Shown here: in pieces, positions 51,904 through 59,233 of the stretch
Numbering within the stretch: position 1 is the stretch's first letter
Layout: every line of letters starts with the position of its first letter
Source of the DNA: Erwinia sp. SLM-02
GTDB taxonomy: Bacteria; Pseudomonadota; Gammaproteobacteria; Enterobacterales; Enterobacteriaceae
Length of the DNA: 64,000 nucleotides
Direction: 5' to 3'
Assembly: GCF_037450285.1 (NCBI RefSeq)
Contig: NZ_JAQISN010000003.1
Coordinates: forward strand, 372,001 to 436,000
Position numbers and translations under genes: made by a program
Notes under the pieces: generated by a model
The model's database searches: none
What the model was told of the DNA's origin: nothing
What the model saw: only the letters and a program-made list of their open reading frames with translations

Positions 51904-52212
51904 TTACTCCTGCGGAAAATGTAAATGGCCGAGCGCAGTTACTGAGGCAGGCCAGCCGCAGTAGAACGCCAGATGGGTGATAACTTCGGTCAGTTCGCTG
52001 CGGCTGAGGCCATTTTTTTGGGCAAAATCAAGATGCCACGGCAGCTGCTGATGGCGGCCTGCGGCTATCAGCGCAGCAACGGTAATCAGGCTGCGATCGC
52101 GCTTGCCCAGCTCACTGCGTTGCCAGATGTCACCAAACAGAATTTCATCGGTAATTGCCGCAAAACGGGGGGCTATTGCCGCCAGATCGTCGCGGGTAAG
52201 TGAATGAGGCAT
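51904..52212 (-). CDS. Carboxymuconolactone-decarboxylase-family protein
   Basis: 102-residue AhpD/CMD-fold protein. The pattern is typical: KRDRSLITVAALIAAGRHQQLPWHLDFAQKNGLSRSELTEVI and then HLAFYCGWPAS. Only one Cys is present in the helix where AhpD has CxxC, so thiol-peroxidase activity is unlikely. The ATG at 52212 is chosen because AGGAG lies 5 nt upstream; a GTG two codons earlier would overlap that site. First gene of the operon, divergent from the LysR gene. Confidence 0.85.
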   Translation of the reverse strand: MPHSLTRDDLAAIAPRFAAITDEILFGDIWQRSELGKRDRSLITVAALIAAGRHQQLPWHLDFAQKNGLSRSELTEVITHLAFYCGWPASVTALGHLHFPQE

Positions 52213-52286
52213 TGTCACTCCTGTGGAGGTTGATGAGTTAATGCCAGAATAGAGGGAAGTAATCGTTTATAAAATCGCATATATTT

Positions 52287-52299
52287 GGATTGATAATCC
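52287..52299. promoter_or_regulatory. Dyad in the divergent CMD/lysR control region
   Basis: GGATTGATAATCC is a perfect 5-bp dyad around GAT in the 104-bp A/T-rich gap between the two divergent start codons. LysR regulators bind interrupted dyads of this kind in such gaps, so it is a reasonable operator candidate. No direct evidence. Confidence 0.35.
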
Positions 52300-52316
52300 C
52301 GAAAATCAGGATGTTT

Positions 52317-53237
52317 ATGGCACAGAACAGACGTGTGACTTTTGACCTTGAGGCGCTGCGCACTCTGGTAACCGGTATGGAACTGGGTAGTTTTGCGTTG
52401 GCCGCGGTGAAGCTCAATCGCTCAACGTCGGCGGTCAGTGCCCAGTTGAAAAAACTGGAGCAGCAAAGTGGCCTGCCGCTGTTGCAAAAATCCGGTCGCC
52501 GACTGGAACTCACCGCCAGCGGTGAACTGCTGATGGCCTATGGTCGTCGCCTGCTCGCCCTCAACGACGAAGCTTTCAGCGCGCTCAGCGCCCGTCATCT
52601 GGCAGGCAGCGTAAGCCTTGGGCTGCAGGAGGATTTTGGTGAGGCACTTTTGCCGGAGCTGCTGGGGCAGTTTTCTCGCGCGTTTCCGCAGGTTGAGGTA
52701 TCAGCACGCATTGGCCGTAACGGCGAACTGCTGCAGGCAATGCGTCAGGGAGAGCTTGATCTCGCGCTGTGCTGGCAGGGGGACGAAAATACGCGGTTAA
52801 TGCATGCGCTGCCTGCCGCACCGCTTCACTGGATTGGGCGTTCTGATTCCGATTTATCGCGCTGGCTGACGGGGGAGGAGGCGCTGCCGCTGCTGCTGTT
52901 TGATGCGCCCTGTCTGATGCGCACCTGCGCAATTGATGCGCTTAACCGCTCGGGCATTCCCTGGCGGGTGGCGTTTACCAGCCGCAGCCTGAGCGGCATC
53001 TGGGCCGCCGCCGCCGCCGGACTGGGGATCACGCTCCGCAGCCGCTTCGGTCTGCCTGCCGGACTGCAGGTGTTACAGCATTCGCGGCTGCCACCACTGG
53101 GCGAACTGGGTATGGCGCTGCATACCGCAGAGGAGGCGCTGAACCCTGCGGCAGAGCGCCTGCGTGATATCCTTCTGGAACGCCTGGCCATGCCTGCGCC
53201 ACAGTCGCTGTCTACAGCAGCGATATTTTCGCGCTGA
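52317..53237 (+). CDS. LysR-family transcriptional regulator
   Basis: 306-residue regulator. The N-terminal helix-turn-helix spans about 10-60 (LEALRTLVTGMELGSFALAAVKLNRSTSAVSAQLKKLEQQ, shown in part by LNRSTSAVSAQLKKLE). The effector domain covers about 85-295. The ATG at 52317 follows AGGA at the right distance; another ATG two codons upstream is possible. It is divergent from the CMD/tautomerase/DUF4865 operon, which it probably controls. The 3' end overlaps the convergent anti-sigma gene by 26 bp. Confidence 0.88.
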   Translation: MAQNRRVTFDLEALRTLVTGMELGSFALAAVKLNRSTSAVSAQLKKLEQQSGLPLLQKSGRRLELTASGELLMAYGRRLLALNDEAFSALSARHLAGSVSLGLQEDFGEALLPELLGQFSRAFPQVEVSARIGRNGELLQAMRQGELDLALCWQGDENTRLMHALPAAPLHWIGRSDSDLSRWLTGEEALPLLLFDAPCLMRTCAIDALNRSGIPWRVAFTSRSLSGIWAAAAAGLGITLRSRFGLPAGLQVLQHSRLPPLGELGMALHTAEEALNPAAERLRDILLERLAMPAPQSLSTAAIFSR

Positions 53238-53922
53238 ACAGAACGGGGCCGGTAGGCTGGCCGGTTGGTGAACCGCCCGGCGGCTCCAGACTGATGGCAA
53301 GGCCCGGCAGGGCTTCAGGCTGAAGTGGGGCGATGTCCACCCGACGGTTGCCGGAAACATCCAGCAGCCCTAACGACTGTGGCTTACCGCCAGGCGGGAT
53401 CAGCCAGAGCTGCAGACTGTGGTCAGGGCCGATGGCCGGTGGCTCCGCCGTCTGCACGGTCAGTCTGTTTTGCGCCGGGTTAATGCCGATCACCCAGATC
53501 CCTTTCTGCTGGCTGTTGCTCAGAACGGCGATAGCCTGAGCGGGTGCCGGTGCCGGAACCAGTTGGGTATACAGCAGCGCGCCGGCAAAAGAGGCCGCCA
53601 GACCCCAGCCAAGCCACATCGGCCATGCGCTGCGCGATAATTTTACCGGCTGCCCGGCAGTGGGCGCTGGAGCCAGCCCCGCGTTATCCCGAGGTTCCGC
53701 CGGGAGTGCGGCGGCAATACGTGGCCACAGCGTTTCCGGCGGTGCAACGGGGACCACATCGCAATCCAGCCCGGCCAGTGCGTTTTGCCAGCGCCGGACT
53801 TCTGCCGCCAGTTCAGGCTCTTGTTCAGTGCGGCGCTTAAAACGCAGGCGAGCCGCACCGCGCAGCGTACCCAGGGCATACTCTGCGGCCAGGGCGGAGT
53901 CAAAATCGTGTTTGTTTTTCAT
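53212..53922 (-). CDS. RskA-type anti-sigma factor
   Basis: 236-residue membrane anti-sigma factor. The cytoplasmic part (1-95) has the anti-sigma fold start AAEYALGTLRGAARLRFKRR. One membrane helix lies at about 100-119 (WPMWLGWGLAASFAGALLY), and the RskA domain follows outside (about 125-236: GIWVIGINPAQN, LQLWLIPPGGKPQSLGLLDV, LAISLEPPGGSPTGQPTGPVLF). The start is the ATG at 53922, overlapping the sigma gene stop by 4 nt. It would hold the ECF sigma factor at the membrane until proteolysis or another signal frees it. Confidence 0.9.
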   Translation of the reverse strand: MKNKHDFDSALAAEYALGTLRGAARLRFKRRTEQEPELAAEVRRWQNALAGLDCDVVPVAPPETLWPRIAAALPAEPRDNAGLAPAPTAGQPVKLSRSAWPMWLGWGLAASFAGALLYTQLVPAPAPAQAIAVLSNSQQKGIWVIGINPAQNRLTVQTAEPPAIGPDHSLQLWLIPPGGKPQSLGLLDVSGNRRVDIAPLQPEALPGLAISLEPPGGSPTGQPTGPVLFSAKISLL

Positions 53923-54464
53923 ATGCCCACGCAGCCTTTTAAATGCATTAAGGCCCGGCGGATCCAACTTTTAACGGTACCGGCAGGCTGTTGCAGATGC
54001 AGCGCGATTTCGCCGTGCGACAGCCCATGATGATAAGCCAGAACAACGCTTTGCCGCTGTTCTGCGGGCAGGGCGTCCATGCAGGTCAACAGCCTGCGCG
54101 ATTCGCTTGTTGAGGGGGCGGAGTCACGCTCGCCTTCTTCAGCGCCCGCGTCGTCTTCATCGTCCAGTTCCAGAACGCGATTGTCCTGCAAACGCAGATA
54201 ATCGATCGCGCGATGGCGAACAATGTTGGTCAGCCACGTTTTAGGGGCACTCTGGGTGGGATCGAAGCTGCCAGCCCGCTGCCAGAGAGCCAGAAAACTG
54301 TCATGCAGTACCTCCTCAGCCCAGCCGCGCCGGTGCAGAAGGCGTAACGCGATAGCAAACAGATAGGGGGAGTAGCTACGGTAAAGCGCTTCAAAAGCGC
54401 GCTTGTCGCCGGCCGCCACTGCCCGAATCAGTAAAACCTGACTGTCGATTGATTCTTCCGCCAT
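53919..54464 (-). CDS. ECF sigma factor (SigK-like)
   Basis: 181-residue ECF sigma factor. Region 2 lies at about 24-93 (AFEALYRSYSPYLFAIALRLL, then HDSFLALWQRAG and TWLTNIVRHRAIDYLR). The acidic linker (98-120) is followed by region 4 at about 124-178 (LPAEQRQSVVLAYHHGLSHGEIALHL and GTVKSWIRRAL). The start ATG at 54464 sits behind AGGA. It is coupled to the anti-sigma gene by an ATGA overlap and preceded by a fasciclin gene 71 bp upstream, probably in one transcript. Confidence 0.92.
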   Translation of the reverse strand: MAEESIDSQVLLIRAVAAGDKRAFEALYRSYSPYLFAIALRLLHRRGWAEEVLHDSFLALWQRAGSFDPTQSAPKTWLTNIVRHRAIDYLRLQDNRVLELDDEDDAGAEEGERDSAPSTSESRRLLTCMDALPAEQRQSVVLAYHHGLSHGEIALHLQQPAGTVKSWIRRALMHLKGCVGI

Positions 54465-54535
54465 GAACCGTCCTGAAAGAGGTGCAGAGGTGAACAAAAC
54501 GTTCCCCCTGCACAGGGTATAGACCCTTTTTACCG

Positions 54536-55093
54536 TTATGGCATCAGCACCGTATCAATAACGTCGATTGCGCCATTTTTCTGCTGAACGTCATAGGTAC
54601 TGATGTTGGCGACATTACCCTGGTTATCTTTCAGCTGCAGGTTGTGTGGCCCATTCTGCATCACCCACAGTGAAGCACCGTTAACGGTTTTCAGCTCGGC
54701 ACGGCCATGGCCCTGTTTGACCTTTTTCTCCAGCGCCTTCATGTCATATTTCCCGGCAACGACGTGATAGGTGAGCACGGCGGTCAGTTTGCTTTTATTT
54801 TCAGGCTTCAGCAGCGTATCCACGGTGCCCATCGGCAGTTTGGCAAATGCCGCATTTGTCGGAGCAAATACGGTGAAAGGACCGGGGCCCTGTAATGTAT
54901 CGACCAGTCCGGCGGCTTTCACGGCGGCGACCAGCGTGGTGTGATCTTTCGAGTTCATGGCATTTTCAACGATATTTTTAGAAGGATACATGGCTGCACC
55001 CCCCACCATCACAGTGTTTTGTGACATCTCAGCCAGAGCGGCAGCGCTGAACAGGAAAGACGCACACAGAGCAGAACGGATGATAGTTTTCAT
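54536..55093 (-). CDS. Secreted fasciclin (FAS1) domain protein
   Basis: 185-residue exported protein. A signal peptide (1-21, MKTIIRSALCASFLFSAAALA) is followed by one FAS1 domain (about 42-185), recognisable by LVAAVKAAGLVDTLQGPGPF, TVFAPTNAAFAKLP, LTYHVVAGKYD and the end IDVIDTVLMP. The lead-in MVGGAAMYPSKNIVENA is common in bacterial fasciclins. FAS1 proteins mediate adhesion or matrix contacts. The start at 55093 follows AGGAATTCAGC. It carries an ECF-type promoter and is likely the main target of the downstream sigma factor. Confidence 0.92.
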   Translation of the reverse strand: MKTIIRSALCASFLFSAAALAEMSQNTVMVGGAAMYPSKNIVENAMNSKDHTTLVAAVKAAGLVDTLQGPGPFTVFAPTNAAFAKLPMGTVDTLLKPENKSKLTAVLTYHVVAGKYDMKALEKKVKQGHGRAELKTVNGASLWVMQNGPHNLQLKDNQGNVANISTYDVQQKNGAIDVIDTVLMP

Positions 55094-55139
55094 GCTGAAT
55101 TCCTCGGGTAAGAGAAGGCGTATTTGCCTCACAAAGCTA

Positions 55140-55167
55140 TCTACGTTCAGCGATGAAAAACGGATGC
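55140..55167 (-). promoter_or_regulatory. Candidate SigK-type ECF promoter of the fasciclin-sigma operon
   Basis: On the minus strand GCATCC (55162-55167) and CGTAGA (55140-55145) are 16 bp apart, and the start codon of the fasciclin gene is about 40 bp beyond the expected start of transcription. From memory, the mycobacterial SigK promoter is CCATCC-N16/17-CGAATA, which this resembles. A sigma-70 promoter is not evident. It would make the operon self-activating. Confidence 0.5.
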
Positions 55168-55275
55168 AGGAAAATGAAAATATTTTTTTGCGGCGTCAAT
55201 GCGCGGTGAGAAGTTTGTCAGAGCCAAAATAAATCATGCTAATCTGAGGGGATTCTGACAACGGGAGAGCAGGGC

Positions 55276-55845
55276 ATGCAGTTGCAACAGGGCTGGATTA
55301 CGGAGGCCAGAAAGGTTCCGTCGCCGCATTTTAATCAGCGACCGGATGATGAAAAACCCTCGCTGTTGGTGATCCACAACATCAGTCTGCCGCCCGGTGA
55401 ATTCGGCGGCCCATGGATAGACGATCTGTTCACCGGTCAGCTTGATCCTGCCGCTCACCCTTATTTTGCCGATATCAGCCACCTGAGGGTTGCCGCCCAC
55501 TGCCTGATCCGTCGCGATGGTGAAGTTGTGCAGTATGTGCCGTTTCAGCAGCGCGCGTGGCACGCAGGCGTATCAAATTATCAGGGGCGTGATGCCTGCA
55601 ACGATTTTTCCGTCGGCATTGAACTCGAGGGCACCGATACGCTGCCTTATACCGACGCACAGTACCAGTCACTGCTGACTGTGACCGGGCTGCTGATTGC
55701 TGAATATCCGGCCATGGCTCTGAACATCACCGGGCACAGCGATATTGCGCCGCAGCGTAAAACCGATCCTGGCCCGGCGTTCGACTGGGCCCGATTCCGC
55801 ACCGCTCTGGCGCTGCCAGTCCAGGGTAAAAAAGAGGGGAGTTAA
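55276..55845 (+). CDS. ampD: 1,6-anhydro-MurNAc-L-alanine amidase
   Basis: 189-residue cytosolic zinc amidase of peptidoglycan recycling; loss of it raises AmpR-dependent beta-lactamase in species that carry ampC (E. coli 183). The zinc ligands His34, His154 and Asp164 are at the expected positions (LVIHNISLPP, GHSDIAPQRKTDPG), as is the catalytic Glu in the GIELEG motif near 116. It starts after GGGAGAGCAGGGC and is followed 3 bp later by ampE. Confidence 0.97.
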   Translation: MQLQQGWITEARKVPSPHFNQRPDDEKPSLLVIHNISLPPGEFGGPWIDDLFTGQLDPAAHPYFADISHLRVAAHCLIRRDGEVVQYVPFQQRAWHAGVSNYQGRDACNDFSVGIELEGTDTLPYTDAQYQSLLTVTGLLIAEYPAMALNITGHSDIAPQRKTDPGPAFDWARFRTALALPVQGKKEGS

Positions 55846-55848
55846 GGC

Positions 55849-56703
55849 ATGACGTTATTTAGCCTGTTGTTAGTTCTCGGGTGGGAGCGCCTGTTTAAAA
55901 TGGGCGAACACTGGCAGCTGGATCATCATCTGATGCCGCTGTTTCGCCGGATAAAGCATTTCTCGCTGATGCGTACCTTACTAATGCTGCTGCTGATTAT
56001 GGCCGTCGTGGCTGTTTTGATGCTGTCGCTGAAAGGCTGGTTTTTCGGCGTGCCGCAGCTGCTTTTCTGGATCCTTGTGGGTCTGCTGTGCATCGGGGCT
56101 GGCTCGGTACGTCTTCACTATCACGCCTATCTTAAGGCTGCCAGCCAGAACGACGCGCATGCGCACGATGCGATGGCGGAGGAGCTGACGCTGATCCACG
56201 GTGTGCCGGGCGAGTGTAGCGAGCGCGAGTATCTCTGCGAGTTGCAGAATGCGCTGCTGTGGATTAACTATCGATTTTATCTCGCGCCGCTGTTCTGGTT
56301 TGTTGTGGGCGGTCCGTGGGGGCCGGTGCTGCTGGTGGGTTATGCATTTCTCCGCGCCTGGCAAAGCTGGCTGGCACGGCAGCGGGCTCCTCTTCTGCGT
56401 TCTCAGTCCGGCGTGGATGCACTGCTGCACTGGATTGACTGGATACCGGTACGGCTGGTGGGCGTGGCTTACGCCCTGTTGGGGCACGGCGAGCGCGCGC
56501 TGCCCGCCTGGCTGGCTTCACTGGGCGATCGCCACACGCCGCAGTATCAGGTACTGACCCGACTGGCACAGTTCTCGCTGGCACGCGATCCGCATCTGGA
56601 TAAGGTGGAAACGCCACGGCGGGCGGTATCGCTGGCGAAGAAGATATCGCTGGTGCTGGTGGTAGTGGTCGCGCTGCTGACGATTTACGGCACGCTGGTG
56701 TAA
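55849..56703 (+). CDS. ampE: Inner-membrane protein AmpE
   Basis: 284-residue membrane protein encoded with ampD (same length as E. coli). Helices at about 1-12, 42-62, 65-85, 145-165 and 264-283. The N-terminus MTLFSLLLVLGWERLFKMGEHWQLDHHL is characteristic. It resembles the CobD/CbiB fold. The role is uncertain; it was proposed as a beta-lactamase-induction sensor. Confidence 0.93.
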   Translation: MTLFSLLLVLGWERLFKMGEHWQLDHHLMPLFRRIKHFSLMRTLLMLLLIMAVVAVLMLSLKGWFFGVPQLLFWILVGLLCIGAGSVRLHYHAYLKAASQNDAHAHDAMAEELTLIHGVPGECSEREYLCELQNALLWINYRFYLAPLFWFVVGGPWGPVLLVGYAFLRAWQSWLARQRAPLLRSQSGVDALLHWIDWIPVRLVGVAYALLGHGERALPAWLASLGDRHTPQYQVLTRLAQFSLARDPHLDKVETPRRAVSLAKKISLVLVVVVALLTIYGTLV

Positions 56704-56739
56704 GCATCTACCCGGCTGGGGCGGTGTTTAAGTAAAAAA

Positions 56740-56767
56740 AATCAGGCCAGCATATGCTGGCCTGATT
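56740..56767. terminator. Bidirectional terminator between ampDE and aroP
   Basis: A 28-bp perfect palindrome centred on CATATG, with stem AATCAGGCCAGC. A run of A residues lies on the left and a T-containing run on the right. The left A-run gives a good U-tail for the aroP transcript (minus); the right side is weaker for ampDE. Confidence 0.85.
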
Positions 56768-56785
56768 GCGTTTTGTCTGAAGAGA

Positions 56786-58141
56786 TTATGCCTTCTGAGA
56801 GCGATTCTTCAGCCAGTAGCCGACGGCCAGAATCAGGATCCACACCGGAATCAGCCAGACGGAGATAGCCATGCCCGGGGTGATTGCCATCAGCACCAGA
56901 ATGCCGGCAAGGAACAGCAGGCAGATCCAGTTACCCAGCGGATAGAGCAGCGCCGGGAAGCGCGTTTTTACGCCCTGCTGATCTTTCTTACGGCGGAACT
57001 TGATGTGCGCCATGCTGATCATCGCCCAGTTGATCACCAGCGCGGAAACCACCAGCGCCATCAGCAGGCCAAAGGCTTCGCCCGGCATCAGATAGTTCAA
57101 CAGTACGCAGAGCGCGGTGGCGATAGCGGAGAACAGAATTGAGATCACCGGCACGCCGCGGCCATCCACTTTCAGCAGCGCTTTCGGGGCGTTGCCCTGC
57201 TGAGCCAGACCAAACAGCATACGGCTGTTGCAGTACACGCAGCTGTTATAGACCGACAGCGCGGCGGTAAGAATAACCACGTTCAGCGCGTTAGCCACCA
57301 GAGCATCACCCAGCTCATGGAAGATCAGCACGAACGGGCTGGTATCTGGCGTAACGCGGGTCCACGGCAGCAGCGACAGCAGCACGGCCAGCGAGCCGAT
57401 ATAGAAGATCAGGATGCGCCACAGAACCTGGTTAGTGGCTTTAGGGATGCTGGTTTCCGGGTTATCCGCTTCTGCTGCGGTGATCCCGACCAGTTCCAGG
57501 CCGCCGAAGGAGAACATAATGATGGCCATCATCATGACCAGCCCGCTGAACCCGTTCGGCAGGAAGCCGCCCTGATCCCACAGGTTGCGTACGGTTGCCT
57601 GCGGGCCGCCGTTGCCGCTGAACAGCAGCCAGCCGCCGAACAGGATCATACCGATGACCGCCACCACTTTAATAATGGCAAACCAGAACTCCATCTCCCC
57701 GAACACTTTAACGTTGGTCAGGTTAATGGCGTTGATCAGCACAAAGAAGGCGGCAGCGGACATCCAGGTAGGGACTTCCGGATACCAGAATTGAATATAT
57801 TTACCGACGGCCGTCAGTTCAGCCATGGCGACCAGTACGTACAGGACCCAGTAGTTCCAGCCGGAGGCAAAACCGGCGAAATTACCCCAGTACTTATAGG
57901 CAAAATGGCTGAATGAACCGGCGACCGGCTCTTCCACGACCATCTCTCCCAGCTGGCGCATAATCAAAAATGCGATAAACCCGGCAATCGCGTAACCCAG
58001 TATGACGCCAGGCCCGGCAGATTGAATAACAGACGCACTTCCCAAAAACAGGCCGGTACCCACGGCCCCACCCAACGCGATCAGCTGAATGTGGCGGTTT
58101 TTCAGGCCACGGTGCAGCGTTTCGCCCTGCTGTTGTCCCAT
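56786..58141 (-). CDS. aroP: Aromatic amino acid permease AroP (copy 1)
   Basis: 451-residue proton symporter of the AAT/APC family for phenylalanine, tyrosine and tryptophan. Twelve helices; the family start GLKNRHIQLIALGGAVGTGL and helix 1-2 GSASVIQSAGPGVILGYAIA match E. coli AroP closely throughout, including FSFGGLELVGITAAEADNPE. The start at 58141 is chosen because AGG lies ahead of it, overlapping an earlier in-frame ATG. A second, close paralogue lies 1.1 kb upstream in the same orientation. Confidence 0.93.
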   Translation of the reverse strand: MGQQQGETLHRGLKNRHIQLIALGGAVGTGLFLGSASVIQSAGPGVILGYAIAGFIAFLIMRQLGEMVVEEPVAGSFSHFAYKYWGNFAGFASGWNYWVLYVLVAMAELTAVGKYIQFWYPEVPTWMSAAAFFVLINAINLTNVKVFGEMEFWFAIIKVVAVIGMILFGGWLLFSGNGGPQATVRNLWDQGGFLPNGFSGLVMMMAIIMFSFGGLELVGITAAEADNPETSIPKATNQVLWRILIFYIGSLAVLLSLLPWTRVTPDTSPFVLIFHELGDALVANALNVVILTAALSVYNSCVYCNSRMLFGLAQQGNAPKALLKVDGRGVPVISILFSAIATALCVLLNYLMPGEAFGLLMALVVSALVINWAMISMAHIKFRRKKDQQGVKTRFPALLYPLGNWICLLFLAGILVLMAITPGMAISVWLIPVWILILAVGYWLKNRSQKA

Positions 58142-58200
58142 GTCTAACCTCATGATGTTTTATTATTTTTTCGTCTTTTCAGCAGGCCCTGTCGCCATGC

Positions 58201-58218
58201 TGTTTCGAAAAGTTTACG
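58201..58218. promoter_or_regulatory. Weak TyrR-like box, aroP copy 1
   Basis: TGTTTCGAAAAGTTTACG fits the TyrR box TGTAAA-N6-TTTACA at 3/6 plus 5/6. It lies about 45 bp downstream of the -10 box, and the same placement recurs ahead of copy 2 (60654-60671). A further conserved GTAAA follows in both. TyrR controls aroP in E. coli. Confidence 0.35.
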
Positions 58219-58262
58219 ATTGTTGTGTGAGTAAATATGAGCCTGAACGTAGCCTCAGGAAG

Positions 58263-58291
58263 AGAATAGTGCTAAGCGCAGAGGTTTGCAC
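58263..58291 (-). promoter_or_regulatory. Promoter of aroP copy 1
   Basis: On the minus strand GTGCAA (58286-58291), a 17-bp spacer and TATTCT (58263-58268). The same hexamers and spacing occur ahead of copy 2, within a 40-bp block (58261-58300 against 60713-60752) that is clearly related. Conservation across the duplication is the best evidence for the promoter. Confidence 0.6.
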
Positions 58292-58411
58292 TCGCTTTCT
58301 ACGCTACACACGCAGAAATGACTAAAAAATCAGCGTGCTGTCTCATTTTTTACTGTCTATGTTTTGCCACAAATTGGTGCAAATGACGAATAACATTCTC
58401 TTATGACGGAG

Positions 58412-58752
58412 GGTCGGCTGGCCGGTGGATGGTGGATTGGGAACCCGCCTCTGCGGCGTCCGGGCGGTCCTCGCGCCCTGCCGCGCAGGGTGCCTTCGTC
58501 TTCGGCTTCGGGGCTTGCGGGGCGGTTGGCTGGTGGTTGGGCGATCGGGAACCCGTCTCTGCGGCGGCCGGGCGGTCCTCGCGCCCTGCTGCGCAGGGTG
58601 CCTTCGGCTTCGGCATCAGGCCTGTCGGATCGGCCCGGAGCGGGCGTCCTGCCCGCGCCAGGCCTGAGCCCAGCATCCATGCTGGTCTCTCCTGTCCTGC
58701 TGCCTGCGCCTCAGCGCTGCGGATTACCCGGCCGCCGCAGAGGCGGGTTCCC
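58412..58752. repeat. Repeat cluster A: 108-bp tandem pair with inverted terminal copy
   Basis: Two direct copies start GGGAACCCG at 58439 and 58547 (period 108), sharing CTCTGCGGCG, CCGGGCGGTCCTCGCGCCCTG and GCGCAGGGTGCCTTCG. The similarity begins upstream, near 58412 and 58521. The first 20 bp return inverted at 58732-58752 (CCGCCGCAGAGGCGGGTTCCC). Several ORFs cross it in many frames with Gly/Pro/Arg-rich translations; none looks like a gene. Confidence 0.8.
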
Positions 58753-58864
58753 CTTTGACTCAATCACACGCGGTACGTAACGGAAAGAGAGGGGAAGGGT
58801 TCTGGTGAGCTTGGGTGGTGGTTTTCGGCTGCTATATGATCGTCTTCATCATAAAGAGAGTGGT

Positions 58865-59022
58865 GGCTGCCCCGAGCAGGCCATCCACAGCACTGAAGGG
58901 GAAAGGGAAACAGGTTTGCGAACAAATCGATCTGTTGATCAGGCAATGCTGATATCAGATAGCGGACTGGCTGCTGCCCCGAAAGGGCCATCCGCAGCGC
59001 TGAACGGAGAGAGGAAGCCAGG
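58865..59022. repeat. Repeat cluster B: 50-bp direct pair
   Basis: About 50 bp at 58865-58914 recurs at 58972-59022 (shared GCTGCCCCGA, GGCCATCC.CAGC.CTGAA), 107 bp apart, close to the 108-bp period of cluster A. Downstream, 59050-59080 holds GGTGCAGCCGTGCAGGACGC with a near-inverted GTCTGCACC. No gene is seen to 59233. Confidence 0.65.
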
Positions 59023-59233
59023 ATTCGCCCACAGGGAAGTGGGCGAAAGGTGCAGCCGTGCAGGACGCACGTCTGCACCGGTCCGTCAGGCTGACGAGCG
59101 AAGTGAAGGCACCGCAAAGCGGCGCGAGGACCAGCCCGGCAGGGGCAGCCGCCAGTCAGCGTAGCCACCGTTATCCCAGAGATAACCAGCGGCATTAAAC
59201 TGTCAGCGCTGCCACCTTTATCAAGCCTCAGAT

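Noticed and set aside
58403..59164. Several overlapping ORFs between the two aroP copies
   Set aside because: All frames are open because of GC-rich repeats; translations are repetitive Gly/Pro/Arg/Ala strings without ribosome sites.
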